Notes: generated by a model not told the origin, from the sequence alone. Shown: positions 8,189 through 16,886, numbered from the stretch's first letter. The stretch: DNA of 64,000 bases from Flavobacterium collinsii (GCF_902804485.1 NZ_CADCST010000054.1:62001-126000); one strand, 5' to 3'. Numbers and translations: made by a program.

Positions 8189-8199
8189 TTTTTAAAGAT

Positions 8200-8335
8200 T
8201 CTAAGGTTCTGGGATGCTAAGGTTCTAAGTCTTTTACCGCAAAGTTCGCCAAGATTTACGCAAAGGACACAAGAAAAATTAAAAACTTGGCGAACCTTGC
8301 GTAAACCCTCGCGACCTTAGCGGTTATGAAAAAAT
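8200..8335. repeat. Intergenic word repeat plus inverted repeat
   Basis: CTAAGGTTCT occurs at 8201-8210 and again at 8217-8226, the same word as at 6183-6266. Next to it CGCAAAGTTCGCCAAG (8238-8253) is paired with CTTGGCGAACCTTGCG (8286-8301), 15 of 16 positions complementary, with a 32-base loop. Lies between the enoyl-CoA hydratase end and the hypothetical gene start of the same strand. Confidence 0.7.
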
Positions 8336-9118
8336 TTATTTTCCGGTAAATTCAGCTTTACGTTTTTCTAAAAAGGCCGTTGTTCCTTCTTTGAAATCCT
8401 GAGTTCCGAAACATTTTCCGAATGATTTGATCTCAGTATCAAAACCATTTTTACCATCAGTATAGTTTGCATTGATAGCTTTTATGGCTTTAGCAATTGC
8501 AAATGGTGCATTTTTAATAATTTTTTGAGCAATTCCGGTAGTAAAATCCAAGAGCTCTGCTTGTGGTACTACATGATTCACTAAACCGTATTGTTTGGCC
8601 TCTTCTGCAGAAATCATAGCGGCAGTCATAATCATTTCCATCGCACGTCCTTTTCCAACTAACTGTGGCAGGCGCTGTGTTCCTCCATAACCTGGAATCA
8701 ATCCTAAAGTTACTTCCGGCAATCCCATTTTTGCATTGTCCGAAGCTACTCTAAAATGACATGCCATGGCCAGTTCAAGTCCTCCACCAAGAGCAAAACC
8801 GTTAACAGCTGCAATTACAGGTTTTTTCAGATTTTCAATCAAATCAAATAATGTTTCCTGTCCTTCAGCAGCTAATTGTGCTCCTTCTACAATGGTATAA
8901 TTGGCAAATTCTGAAATATCGGCTCCTGCTACAAATGCTTTCTCGCCACTTCCTGTGATAATGATAACACGAACATCATCATTTTTACCTAACAGTTTCA
9001 CTGCTTTACTTAAATCACTGATAGTGGCTTTGTTTAATGCATTTAATTTGGTAGGTCTATTGATGGTTACGGTTGCAATTTTTTCTTCGATTGAGATTAA
9101 AAGATTTTCGTAGTTCAT
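8336..9118 (-). CDS. Enoyl-CoA hydratase/isomerase (crotonase family)
   Basis: 260 residues, full length for a short-chain enoyl-CoA hydratase. The oxyanion-hole motif AGADI (64-68) and NGFALGGGLEL (106-116) are present. Glu115 and Glu135 (LPEVTLGL), 20 residues apart, correspond to the two catalytic glutamates of enoyl-CoA hydratase, so hydration of trans-2-enoyl-CoA to 3-hydroxyacyl-CoA is likely. It would act in fatty acid or amino acid breakdown in the cytoplasm. It lies 10 bases downstream of the histidine kinase gene on the same strand, with no other beta-oxidation gene in the window. Confidence 0.9.
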   Translation of the reverse strand: MNYENLLISIEEKIATVTINRPTKLNALNKATISDLSKAVKLLGKNDDVRVIIITGSGEKAFVAGADISEFANYTIVEGAQLAAEGQETLFDLIENLKKPVIAAVNGFALGGGLELAMACHFRVASDNAKMGLPEVTLGLIPGYGGTQRLPQLVGKGRAMEMIMTAAMISAEEAKQYGLVNHVVPQAELLDFTTGIAQKIIKNAPFAIAKAIKAINANYTDGKNGFDTEIKSFGKCFGTQDFKEGTTAFLEKRKAEFTGK

Positions 9119-9128
9119 GATACTTATT

Positions 9129-10601
9129 TTATGAGTTTGTTATCGGTAAAGAAACCCTAAATGTAGTTCCTTTTCCGTAAGTTGATTCAAAGGTAATTGT
9201 TCCTTTGTAATTTTCGATAATGTTTTTGATAATTCCGAGCCCCAACCCCATCCCGCTTGTTTTCGTAGTAAACTTTGGTTCAAAGATTCTACTGATATCC
9301 TGTTTCTGAATTCCGATTCCGTTATCTTTTACCGCAATTTCGACATCGTCGTCTATGCGTTTTACTGTAACTACAATCGATTTATGAAATTGGCTTTCCG
9401 GGATTGCCTGTGTCGCATTTTTAACAAGATTGGTGATAACCCGTATCAATTGTGTACGATCCATCTTGGAGATAATTTCCTCCTCTTCACTTTCAAAAAC
9501 GATATAATCTTCATTGAAAATATCTAACGCAAGCTCAACAACCTCAACCACGTTTAAGGTTTCATTTTGTTGTGCCGGCATCGAAGCAAAGTTCGAGAAT
9601 GCTGAGGCCACCGCTGTCATGGTATCGATTTGCTGAATTAAAGTCTCTGAATAATCATTTAGCTTTTGCTTTACATCTGGTGCAGTGGGGTCAAACTTGC
9701 GTTGAAAACTCTGCACCGTTAATCGCATCGGGGTAAGCGGATTTTTAATTTCGTGTGCTACCTGTTTTGCCATTTCACGCCAGGCTTCTTCACGTTCACT
9801 TTGGGCTAGTTTTATGGCACTGGTTTCCAGTTTGTCAACCATTCCGTTATAAGCCTTGATCAAAAAGTTAACCTCTTTGCTGTTTGCTTCTAAAACGATC
9901 TTTTCGTTTTTCTGGTCCAGATTCGTTTCTTCCAGTTTATCCGAAATTGTTTTTAGTGATTTTGTAATATACGTCGATAAAAAATAAGCCAATCCAAAAG
10001 CGACAATCAGCATAAAGGAATACACCTGACTTAAACGAATCAAAAAGGTATTCAGCTCATTGTCGTAATAGCCGTCGTCTTCTAAATATGGGAGATTCAG
10101 AATTCCGAGAGGCTTGAACTTTTCATCTTTAATCAAACTGTAAGACGATCTGTTTTTAACGCCATCAATCGTTTTAATATCTACAAAACGTTTTTCGATC
10201 GAAGACCGCACTAATTTCAGGATATATTCCGGAATTGGCGGCGCTACTTTATCAACAGCAAAAGACTCCTTTGAGGATTTCAGTAGTTTCCCGTCAAGAC
10301 TGTAAATATTGATTTCGATTTTATGAATCTGAGCCAGTTCGTGAATTTTATCTTTAAAAATTAAATCCAGGTTGGCCGTTTTTAAAGGATATGTTGTGGT
10401 AGAAAGCACATAATTAATATGCTCTTTTACTGCATTTTCTTTACGCTCGAGACGCTCCTGATGGTACTCTTTTGCTTCGTTTTTAAACTGAATAATCGAA
10501 ATAGAAGCCAATAAAAACGATGCCACAACAATCAATACAATCATCGACAGGAAAATCCTGACACGCAGCGAAAGCATCGACATTTTGAAGTTGTTAAACA
10601 T
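9129..10601 (-). CDS. Sensor histidine kinase, NtrY-like
   Basis: 490 residues. A first membrane helix lies at about 13-35, an extracytoplasmic sensor region up to about 190, a second helix near 192-212, and then a HAMP-like linker. The HisKA domain carries His283 in VAHEIKNPLTPMRLT, a sequence typical of NtrY-type kinases. The ATPase domain shows the N box (NLVKNATQAI), DNGIGI and GMGLGLGI. No response regulator gene is adjacent. It sits between hemJ and an enoyl-CoA hydratase gene in one leftward run; the signal sensed is unknown. Confidence 0.88.
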   Translation of the reverse strand: MFNNFKMSMLSLRVRIFLSMIVLIVVASFLLASISIIQFKNEAKEYHQERLERKENAVKEHINYVLSTTTYPLKTANLDLIFKDKIHELAQIHKIEINIYSLDGKLLKSSKESFAVDKVAPPIPEYILKLVRSSIEKRFVDIKTIDGVKNRSSYSLIKDEKFKPLGILNLPYLEDDGYYDNELNTFLIRLSQVYSFMLIVAFGLAYFLSTYITKSLKTISDKLEETNLDQKNEKIVLEANSKEVNFLIKAYNGMVDKLETSAIKLAQSEREEAWREMAKQVAHEIKNPLTPMRLTVQSFQRKFDPTAPDVKQKLNDYSETLIQQIDTMTAVASAFSNFASMPAQQNETLNVVEVVELALDIFNEDYIVFESEEEEIISKMDRTQLIRVITNLVKNATQAIPESQFHKSIVVTVKRIDDDVEIAVKDNGIGIQKQDISRIFEPKFTTKTSGMGLGLGIIKNIIENYKGTITFESTYGKGTTFRVSLPITNS

Positions 10602-10604
10602 ATT

Positions 10605-10680
10605 TAGTTATTAGTGAAGAGTTATTAGTGAATAGTAAAAGTTTAAAAACTAATTACTAATCACTTTTTACTAATTACTT
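10605..10680. repeat. Intergenic imperfect palindrome built of 'ATTAGTGA' words
   Basis: The left half reads TTATTAGTGAA twice (10606 on) and the right half reads ATTACTAATCACTTTTTACT, its approximate reverse complement. The right end runs into the hemJ stop. Pairing is good but interrupted, so this belongs to the same class of word palindromes as the other intergenic regions. Confidence 0.55.
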
Positions 10681-11226
10681 TTTTTCTCTTATTCTTTTAT
10701 AAAATCTAAATCCCAACATGATCAGAACTGAGAATAAAATGATTCCGATCACGCCAAAAATCCAGTTGATGGCACTTTTTAAAACTACTAAAAAAACTAC
10801 TGCAAATAGTATGATGGTAGCACCTTCATTCCATAAACGCATGAAGTTATTGGAATATTTCACCTCATCGTTTTGTAATTGTTTAAAAATTTGATGGCAT
10901 TTTAAATGATACAGATAAAGTAAAAAAACAAAACACAATTTTACGTGCATCCAGGGCATTTTAAGCCAGGCGTTACCCAAATCTGTAAAAAACAGCATCC
11001 AAAAAGCAAAAATACTCGCCAAAACTGCTGACGGCCATGTAATAATGTACCACAAACGGTAGGCCATTATTTTGTACTGTGCCTGTAAAATCTCCTTTTC
11101 GGGAGACGGTTTTTCACTGGCTTCAATTTGATACACAAACAAACGCACTATATAAAACAAACCTGCAAACCAAGTGATTACAAATATAAGATGTAGTGAT
11201 TTTAAGTAATTGTAGTACTCCATCAT
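10675..11226 (-). CDS. hemJ: HemJ-type protoporphyrinogen IX oxidase
   Basis: 183 residues with four to five membrane helices. Conserved His12 in the first helix (YLKSLHLIFVITWFAGL), the RLWYIITWPS segment and WLKMPWMHVKL match the HemJ (formerly UPF0093, CopD-like) family. HemJ oxidises protoporphyrinogen IX to protoporphyrin IX in the membrane, the step just before ferrochelatase. Its position 47 bases downstream of hemH on the same strand supports this strongly, and no hemG or hemY appears in the window. Start Met1 or Met2 cannot be told apart. Confidence 0.85.
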   Translation of the reverse strand: MMEYYNYLKSLHLIFVITWFAGLFYIVRLFVYQIEASEKPSPEKEILQAQYKIMAYRLWYIITWPSAVLASIFAFWMLFFTDLGNAWLKMPWMHVKLCFVFLLYLYHLKCHQIFKQLQNDEVKYSNNFMRLWNEGATIILFAVVFLVVLKSAINWIFGVIGIILFSVLIMLGFRFYKRIREKK

Positions 11227-11273
11227 AAAGTCTTTTTTCTTTACTCTTTATTCTATTTTCTATTTTCTATCTT

Positions 11274-12287
11274 CTATTTCGCCCAATCGTTAATCCAATT
11301 TCCAACTGTCTGGCACCACTCGTCGTCGTCATTCAAACAAGGTATTGCCAAAAACTCTTCGCCTCCGTTTGCTTCAAAATCTTCTTTGGCACGCATTGCG
11401 ATTTCCTCTAAAGTTTCTAAACAATCCGAAACGAAAGCTGGTGTTACAACCGCTAATTTCTTGATTCCTTTTGCCGGCATGTTATCAATTTCAACATCAG
11501 TATAAGGTTCTAACCATTTGTCTCCCGCTAAACGCGATTGAAATGTCAAACTGTATTTATCTGCAGGAAGTCCTAATAGTTTTACGACTTGTCTTGTTGT
11601 TTCGTAACATTGGTGACGGTAACAGAAATCATGCGCTGGCGAAGGTGTGTTACAACAAGAACCGTCAATTTTACAGTGTGATTTCGTCACATCGGTTTTA
11701 CGAATATGGCGTTCTGGAATTCCGTGATACGAAAACAATAAATGATCATAATCAAAACCAACTAAATGTTTTTGGATCGAGTCGGCTAAATTTTTGATGT
11801 AATCAGGTTTATTGTAAAATGCCGGAACATCTGTAAAAGTGATGTGAGGGAATTTCTTTTTGCGTATTTCTTCTGCCTTTACTAAAATAGTCAAAGTAGA
11901 AGCCATTGCATATTGTGGATATAAAGGAAAAAGCATTACATCTGTAACTCCTTTATCACTTAATTCCTGAAGTCCTTTTTCAATCGTCATGCTTCCGTAA
12001 CGCATTGCTAAAGAAACAGGAACATTTACAAGAGGCTGAACCTTTTTTTGCATTCTTTCTGAAAGAACAACTAATGGAGAACCTTCTTCCCACCAAATTT
12101 TTGCGTAAGCATGCGCTGATTCTTCCGGTCTTTTTCTTAAAATAATACCGCGAACCAATAATGCTCTCAATAAATACGGAACGTCGATTACGTATTTATC
12201 CATTAAAAATTCGTCTAAATATGGTTTTACATCTTTTGGTTCCGGGCTTTCTGGAGATCCTAAATTTACTAATAATACGCCTTTCAT
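11274..12287 (-). CDS. hemH: Ferrochelatase
   Basis: 337 residues, usual length. N-terminal GVLLVNLGSPESPEPKDVKPYLDEF family start, the FSYHGIPERH motif with the likely catalytic His, and a later conserved Glu-rich region (DCLETLEEIAMRA). It inserts Fe(II) into protoporphyrin IX to finish haem. Just after the catalytic His lies an insertion with five clustered cysteines (HCKIDGSCCNTPSPAHDFCY then RHQC); some microbial ferrochelatases use such an internal cluster to hold a [2Fe-2S] centre, so this may be an iron-sulfur form. It heads the leftward run hemH, hemJ, kinase, hydratase. Confidence 0.95.
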   Translation of the reverse strand: MKGVLLVNLGSPESPEPKDVKPYLDEFLMDKYVIDVPYLLRALLVRGIILRKRPEESAHAYAKIWWEEGSPLVVLSERMQKKVQPLVNVPVSLAMRYGSMTIEKGLQELSDKGVTDVMLFPLYPQYAMASTLTILVKAEEIRKKKFPHITFTDVPAFYNKPDYIKNLADSIQKHLVGFDYDHLLFSYHGIPERHIRKTDVTKSHCKIDGSCCNTPSPAHDFCYRHQCYETTRQVVKLLGLPADKYSLTFQSRLAGDKWLEPYTDVEIDNMPAKGIKKLAVVTPAFVSDCLETLEEIAMRAKEDFEANGGEEFLAIPCLNDDDEWCQTVGNWINDWAK

Positions 12288-12294
12288 GTTTTTT

Positions 12295-12324
12295 GCTTTA
12301 GGCTTTAAGCTCTAGGCTTTAAGC
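12295..12324. repeat. Tandem word repeat GCTYTAGGCTTTAA
   Basis: GCTTTAGGCTTTAAGC (12295-12310) and GCTCTAGGCTTTAAGC (12309-12324) form a direct repeat of period 14 just upstream of hemH. The same word makes the palindrome at 17561-17632 upstream of hemE. Confidence 0.7.
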
Positions 12325-12440
12325 TTTTAATTTATTTTTAAAAATTTCGTCAAAAGTAACGCTTGCTTCTTTTTAGAAATATGATAATTATTACTTTTTT
12401 ATTATGCTCTTATTTATAAAACTGATGCTTTAAAACACTA

Positions 12441-12983
12441 TCAGTTTTTATCCTTTTTATATTTGTTGAATAGTTTTTCCAATGATTTATATTCTTCTTC
12501 TGTTCCAAAGTTATCTGTCTTAATTTCCTTTTTAGAACTAATCAGATAAAACTGACTACAGGAAAGACAGATTTTAGCTACTCCTGAAATTTCTTCATTC
12601 TTTTTAAAAATTAAAATATCCCTATATTCAGGTGCACAAGCATATACGTATTCAAACATCTTTAAATAAGATTTCTCCAAAAAAATATCATTTCTTAAAT
12701 ACTCAACGTCTTTTTGAGATAATTCAAATTTAGAAAACCCATCAGAATTAATTGTTTTAATAAAAACATCACTATTAACTTTCTCAGGATAGTCATCGAA
12801 AAAAATCTTATCTTCAATAGTATTGTCAATACCTTTACTATGATTATTATCCATTTCTACTTCTTTACTTTTATTCAATGAATAATATTCAACACTATCA
12901 AAATCAAAAAACATTTTTTCTTCTTTTGATTTGCAAGACATAATTAACAAAAGCAATAAAACTATTGAATATCTTTTAACCAT
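12441..12983 (-). CDS. Small exported lipoprotein of unknown function
   Basis: 180 residues. An N-terminal hydrophobic segment ends in the lipobox LIMSC, so the mature protein should start at Cys17 and be lipid-anchored. The rest is charged and rich in Lys, Asp and Glu; I recognise no domain. Its ATG overlaps the AraC-family regulator stop by one base (TAATG arrangement), so the two are translationally coupled. Base composition is lower in GC than that of the neighbours. Confidence 0.7.
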   Translation of the reverse strand: MVKRYSIVLLLLLIMSCKSKEEKMFFDFDSVEYYSLNKSKEVEMDNNHSKGIDNTIEDKIFFDDYPEKVNSDVFIKTINSDGFSKFELSQKDVEYLRNDIFLEKSYLKMFEYVYACAPEYRDILIFKKNEEISGVAKICLSCSQFYLISSKKEIKTDNFGTEEEYKSLEKLFNKYKKDKN

Positions 12984-13876
12984 TAAACATTTGCATTAAT
13001 CGACATCAGGTATTTTTTGGGAGTGGTGGCAAATTTTTTCTTAAATGCCGCTATAAAATGACTCCCCGTGCTGTAACCAATTTTTAGTCCTACCTCATTT
13101 ACGTTATAAGAACCGCTATCGAGCAGTTTACGGGCGAAATCCATTTTATAATCAAACAGAAATCCATAAACCGTATCGCCGTAGATTTGTTTGAAACCCA
13201 TTTTAAGTTTCTTAAGATTCAAGCCAATTTCGTCCGCCAGTTCCTGCAAACCTGGCGGTTCGGCCATATTTGCGATAATAATTTCCTTTGCTCGTCTTAT
13301 TTTTAAAACGTTATCTTCATCAATCAAAAACGGACATTGTTCTGCATTTGGATCTTCGGTTCGGTTAAAATACAGACTCAGTAATTCATATCCTTTTCCC
13401 TTATAATAAAGGTTTTTTATTGACGGATGAAGGTTGTAATGAAACAGCTGACTCAGAACAATAGCCATAGAGGGACTAATATTTCCTTCGTTGTAGTATT
13501 TTTTGTCCTTATTATCAGGACTTAAAAAAGTAATATAATCTGCTTCGGCAGAAAACAACGCGTGAAATTTTTTGATCGATACTATTACTGAAATCACCCA
13601 CGAATTCGGAGAAAGTTCTAAATTCAATGGTAATTCTTTCTGCGGATTGTACAAAAGCAACGATTTTTCTTCCTTCAATTCTAAGGCATAACTACCCTGA
13701 TTGAATAAAAATTTAGCATTGCCCTTTATTCCGAAATGAAACTGTATCAGACCACTACCTACTTCGTGCTGCCCCAAAAAGAGCTCTGAACTGTCGTTTT
13801 GAAAACGGATCAGCGTAAAGTCATCTTCGATTTTAATAATTTCCTGAGAACTCATAGCGATATTTTTTTGAAACAA
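12983..13876 (-). CDS. AraC-family transcriptional regulator, PchR-like
   Basis: 297 residues. A beta-rich N-terminal sensor half (about 15-180, including QFHFGIKGNAKFLFNQG) resembles the PchR/iron-related branch of AraC regulators. A two-helix-turn-helix DNA-binding domain at about 195-295 contains LQELADEIGLNLKKLKMGFKQIYG and NEVGLKIGYSTGSHFIAAFKKKF. It is divergent from hemA and shares a 206-base intergenic region with it, so control of haem synthesis by iron, haem or a chelate is a reasonable inference. An internal start at Met8 is possible. Confidence 0.82.
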   Translation of the reverse strand: MFQKNIAMSSQEIIKIEDDFTLIRFQNDSSELFLGQHEVGSGLIQFHFGIKGNAKFLFNQGSYALELKEEKSLLLYNPQKELPLNLELSPNSWVISVIVSIKKFHALFSAEADYITFLSPDNKDKKYYNEGNISPSMAIVLSQLFHYNLHPSIKNLYYKGKGYELLSLYFNRTEDPNAEQCPFLIDEDNVLKIRRAKEIIIANMAEPPGLQELADEIGLNLKKLKMGFKQIYGDTVYGFLFDYKMDFARKLLDSGSYNVNEVGLKIGYSTGSHFIAAFKKKFATTPKKYLMSINANV

Positions 13877-13925
13877 AAATTAGAGTAAATGGAGAATGTT
13901 ATTTAGAATCACTCTAAACAAAACA

Positions 13926-14035
13926 TTTCTAACAACTTGATTTTGCTACAAAAATACTTCTTTTTGCATAAAAACAGTTGTTTAGAAACAAAAAAACATG
14001 TAGCGATACAAAAAGTACTTTCAGCGTTACTTTTG
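13926..14035. promoter_or_regulatory. Divergent AraC/hemA control region
   Basis: TTTCTAACAAC (13926-13936) is mirrored by GTTGTTTAGAAA (about 13978-13989) with one base inserted, a spaced inverted repeat of a size that an AraC-type dimer could bind. A minus-strand -7 match TATTTTTG lies at 13949-13956 between the arms. A plus-strand -7 match TACTTTTG lies at 14028-14035, 47 bases before the hemA ATG. The -33 elements are not clear. Confidence 0.35.
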
Positions 14036-14082
14036 TAAACACTATAATGATAATTTTGTTGCACTTTTATGAAAGTGAATTT

Positions 14083-15333
14083 ATGGAAAACAATAACGTA
14101 CCGAAACACCTTTATTTTTATTCAGTTGGTCTGAGTTATAAAAAAGCTGATGCTGAGGTCAGAGGTCAATTTAGTTTGGATGCAATTGCCAAAACACGTT
14201 TGCTGGAACAAGCTAAAAATGAGGGAATAGAAAGTTTAATTGTCACTTCGACCTGCAACAGAACCGAGATCTACGGTTTTGCAGAACATCCTTTTCAATT
14301 AATAAAATTAATTTGTGATAATAGTAACGGATCTGTTGATGCTTTTCAAAAAGTAGGATTCGTCTATAAAAATCAGGAAGCAATTAATCATATGTTTCGC
14401 GTAGGAACTGGCCTTGACAGTCAGATCTTAGGTGACTTTGAAATTATTTCTCAAATCAAAACCAGTTTTACACATTCCAAATCACTCGGTTTAGCCAATG
14501 CTTTTCTGGAAAGACTGGTAAATGCAGTGATTCAGGCGAGTAAAAAAATCAAGAACGAAACAGAAATCAGTTCCGGAGCCACTTCCGTTTCTTTTGCATC
14601 GGTACAATACATACTTAAAAATGTAGAAGATATTGGAAACAAAAACATTCTACTTTTCGGAACCGGAAAAATAGGCCGAAATACTTGCGAGAATTTAGTA
14701 AAACATACTAAAAACGAGCACATCACCTTAATCAATCGTACCAAAGACAAAGCAGAGAAATTAGCCGGAAAGCTAAATCTGATTGTTAAGGATTATTCTG
14801 AATTACATCTTGAACTTCAAAAAGCTGATGTTGTAGTTGTGGCAACCGGTGCTCAGAATCCAACGGTGGACAAAGCCATCCTGAATCTTAAAAAACCTTT
14901 ATTGATTTTAGATTTATCCATTCCGAAAAACGTTAATGAAAACGTGGAGGAATTAGAAGGTGTGACCTTGATTCATATGGATTATTTGTCGCAATTGACG
15001 GATGAAACGCTGGAAAACAGAAAACTTCATATTCCTGCTGCCGAAGCTATTATTGAAGAAGTTAAAGAAGAATTTATAACCTGGACTAAAGGCCGCAAAT
15101 TCGCCCCTACCATTAATGCTTTGAAAGAAAAACTAAACGCGATTAAAAACTCGGAATTAGATTTTCAAAGCAGAAAAATTGCTGATTTCAATGAAGAACA
15201 GGCTGAAATTATCAGTAACCGAATCATTCAGAAAATCACTACTCATTTTGCCAATCACTTAAAAGACGACGATACCATGGTTGATGAAAGCATCGAATGG
15301 ATCGAAAAAGTCTTCAAAATAAAAGCATCTTAA
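14083..15333 (+). CDS. hemA: Glutamyl-tRNA reductase
   Basis: 416 residues from ATG 14083 (MENNNVPKHLYFYSVGLSYK). The frame extends upstream to 13978 but that part has no family similarity, and the promoter match lies inside it. Catalytic Cys58 is in VTSTCNRTEIYGF; the N-terminal GLSYKKADAEVRG, the NADPH-binding region (FGTGKIGRNTC) and a C-terminal dimerisation helix follow in the usual order. It reduces glutamyl-tRNA to glutamate-1-semialdehyde, the first committed C5-pathway step. The next enzyme, HemL, is not in the window. It heads the rightward haem run and faces an AraC regulator. Confidence 0.95.
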   Translation: MENNNVPKHLYFYSVGLSYKKADAEVRGQFSLDAIAKTRLLEQAKNEGIESLIVTSTCNRTEIYGFAEHPFQLIKLICDNSNGSVDAFQKVGFVYKNQEAINHMFRVGTGLDSQILGDFEIISQIKTSFTHSKSLGLANAFLERLVNAVIQASKKIKNETEISSGATSVSFASVQYILKNVEDIGNKNILLFGTGKIGRNTCENLVKHTKNEHITLINRTKDKAEKLAGKLNLIVKDYSELHLELQKADVVVVATGAQNPTVDKAILNLKKPLLILDLSIPKNVNENVEELEGVTLIHMDYLSQLTDETLENRKLHIPAAEAIIEEVKEEFITWTKGRKFAPTINALKEKLNAIKNSELDFQSRKIADFNEEQAEIISNRIIQKITTHFANHLKDDDTMVDESIEWIEKVFKIKAS

Positions 15334-15345
15334 AAAAGGATTTTA

Positions 15346-15468
15346 CCATTAAGATATTAAGTTAATTAAGCTTTGTGGTTAATTCCGAATCATTAAAATA
15401 GTAGAGAATTAAGATTTTGTGCTTTATAAAAGCTCTTCTTAATCAACTTAACATCTTAATGATTAAAA
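15346..15468. repeat. Palindromic word repeat between hemA and the GxxExxY gene
   Basis: The arm ACCATTAAGATATTAAGTTAA (from 15346, slightly over one helical word) is matched in reverse complement by a CTTAACATCTTAATG-type arm at about 15448-15464. A further arm of the same kind lies beyond the GxxExxY gene (15921-15955). The word is CTTAATATCTTAATGG. Confidence 0.65.
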
Positions 15469-15486
15469 AAGAATAAACAATGTTCT

Positions 15487-15891
15487 ATGACAAAAAAAGA
15501 GGTTACACAATTAGCTTATGAAATAACAGGTTTTGCCATAAAAGTGCATAAAGCGTTAGGACCTGGACTTTTAGAAAGCATTTATGAACAATGCCTTAAA
15601 TATGAATTAGAACAGAATGGATACGATGTTAAACAACAATTAAGTGTTAAAATAGAATATTATAATCTTGAACTGGAATCTGATTTAAGAATAGATCTGC
15701 TTGTTAATGATTGTGTAGTTGTTGAACTAAAAGCAATAGAAAATCTATCACCTATTCACGAAGCACAATTATTAACTTATATGAAATTATTACAGAGACC
15801 TCAAGGACTATTAATTAATTTCAACACTTTAAATATAACAAAATCAATGAAACCACTTGTAAATGAATATTTTACAAGACTAATAGATTAA
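15487..15891 (+). CDS. GxxExxY protein
   Basis: 134 residues. The name-giving motif GPGLLESIYEQCL is present (G, E and Y at the expected spacing), and RIDLLVNDCVVVELKA has the D...ELK pattern of the PD-(D/E)XK nuclease-like fold. The family is widespread in Bacteroidota and other environmental bacteria, its function is unknown, and copies differ between close relatives, suggesting mobility. Here it interrupts the hemA-hemC succession and lies within word-palindrome arms that occur on both sides. It has no visible link to haem synthesis. Confidence 0.85.
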   Translation: MTKKEVTQLAYEITGFAIKVHKALGPGLLESIYEQCLKYELEQNGYDVKQQLSVKIEYYNLELESDLRIDLLVNDCVVVELKAIENLSPIHEAQLLTYMKLLQRPQGLLINFNTLNITKSMKPLVNEYFTRLID

Positions 15892-15899
15892 CAGCTTCA

Positions 15900-15956
15900 T
15901 TAACTTAAAAAATCAACATAAAGCTTAATGAACCTTAATATCTTAATGGTTAAAAT
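15900..15956. repeat. Right-hand word-repeat arm before hemC
   Basis: AAGCTTAATGAACCTTAATATC continues as CTTAATGGTTAA and is the reverse complement, with a few changes, of the arm at 15346-15377 beside hemA. It ends 7 bases before the hemC ATG. The arms flank the GxxExxY gene in inverted orientation. Confidence 0.6.
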
Positions 15957-15962
15957 ATAAAA

Positions 15963-16886
15963 ATGGCAGAAAAAACAATCAGAATTGGAACCCGCGATAG
16001 CGAATTGGCACTTTGGCAAGCACATACTGTCGAAAAAAAACTAAACGATCTGGGGTATAAAACCGAGATTATAGCTGTAAAATCTACAGGTGATATTATA
16101 CTTGACAAACCTCTTTACGAACTTGGAATCACGGGAATTTTCACCAAAACTTTAGATGTTGCCATGATTAATGGCGATGTAGATATTGCCGTCCATTCGA
16201 TGAAAGATGTACCAACTGCATTACCAAAAGGTATTGTTCAGGCGGCAGTTTTAGAAAGAGCCAATGTACTTGATATTCTGGTTCATAAAGGAAATCCTGA
16301 TTTTGCCAATCCAAGTACAATCGCAACCGGAAGTTTACGTCGTCAGGCACAATGGTTCAACAAATATCCTAATCATACGGTTGTTGATTTACGCGGAAAT
16401 GTAAATACCCGTATGCAAAAACTGCAGGACAACAACTGGGACGGGGCTGTTTTTGCTGCTGCAGGTTTGGAGCGCATCAATTTAAAACCAGAAAATTTTA
16501 TCGATTTAGACTGGATGATTCCCGCGCCGGCACAAGGAGCGATGATGGTTGTGGCAATGGAAAACGATAATTATGCTTTAGAAGCGTTATCACAATTAAA
16601 TGATATTGAAACTGAGATTTGCACCTATATCGAACGTCAGTTTTTAAGAACTTTAGAGGGTGGCTGTACAGCGCCAATCGGAGCTTTAGTTCGTTATAAC
16701 GAAGACGAAGACACACTTCACTTTCAGGGAGTTTTACTTTCAGTTGACGGAAAACAGAAACTGGAAATCAACAAAACCGTTGAAATTGGAGAGTGGAAAA
16801 AATTAGGATTCTTCGCTGCTCAGGAAATCCTTAACAACGGCGGAACGGAATTGATGCAAACTATTAAAGAATCTCTGAAAAAGTAA
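15963..16886 (+). CDS. hemC: Hydroxymethylbilane synthase (porphobilinogen deaminase)
   Basis: 307 residues. Catalytic Asp82 is in SMKDVPT, the basic cofactor and substrate-binding segment includes TGSLRRQAQ and DLRGNVNTRMQKL, and Cys235 in LEGGCTAPIGAL is the attachment point of the dipyrromethane cofactor. The enzyme condenses four porphobilinogens to hydroxymethylbilane. Its stop overlaps the hemD start by one base (TAATG), implying coupled translation with the next enzyme. Confidence 0.97.
   Translation: MAEKTIRIGTRDSELALWQAHTVEKKLNDLGYKTEIIAVKSTGDIILDKPLYELGITGIFTKTLDVAMINGDVDIAVHSMKDVPTALPKGIVQAAVLERANVLDILVHKGNPDFANPSTIATGSLRRQAQWFNKYPNHTVVDLRGNVNTRMQKLQDNNWDGAVFAAAGLERINLKPENFIDLDWMIPAPAQGAMMVVAMENDNYALEALSQLNDIETEICTYIERQFLRTLEGGCTAPIGALVRYNEDEDTLHFQGVLLSVDGKQKLEINKTVEIGEWKKLGFFAAQEILNNGGTELMQTIKESLKK

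Noticed and set aside
13978..14082. Longer hemA with 35 extra N-terminal residues
   Set aside because: The extension has no similarity to glutamyl-tRNA reductase, overlaps the promoter region, and the ATG at 14083 gives the standard family start.
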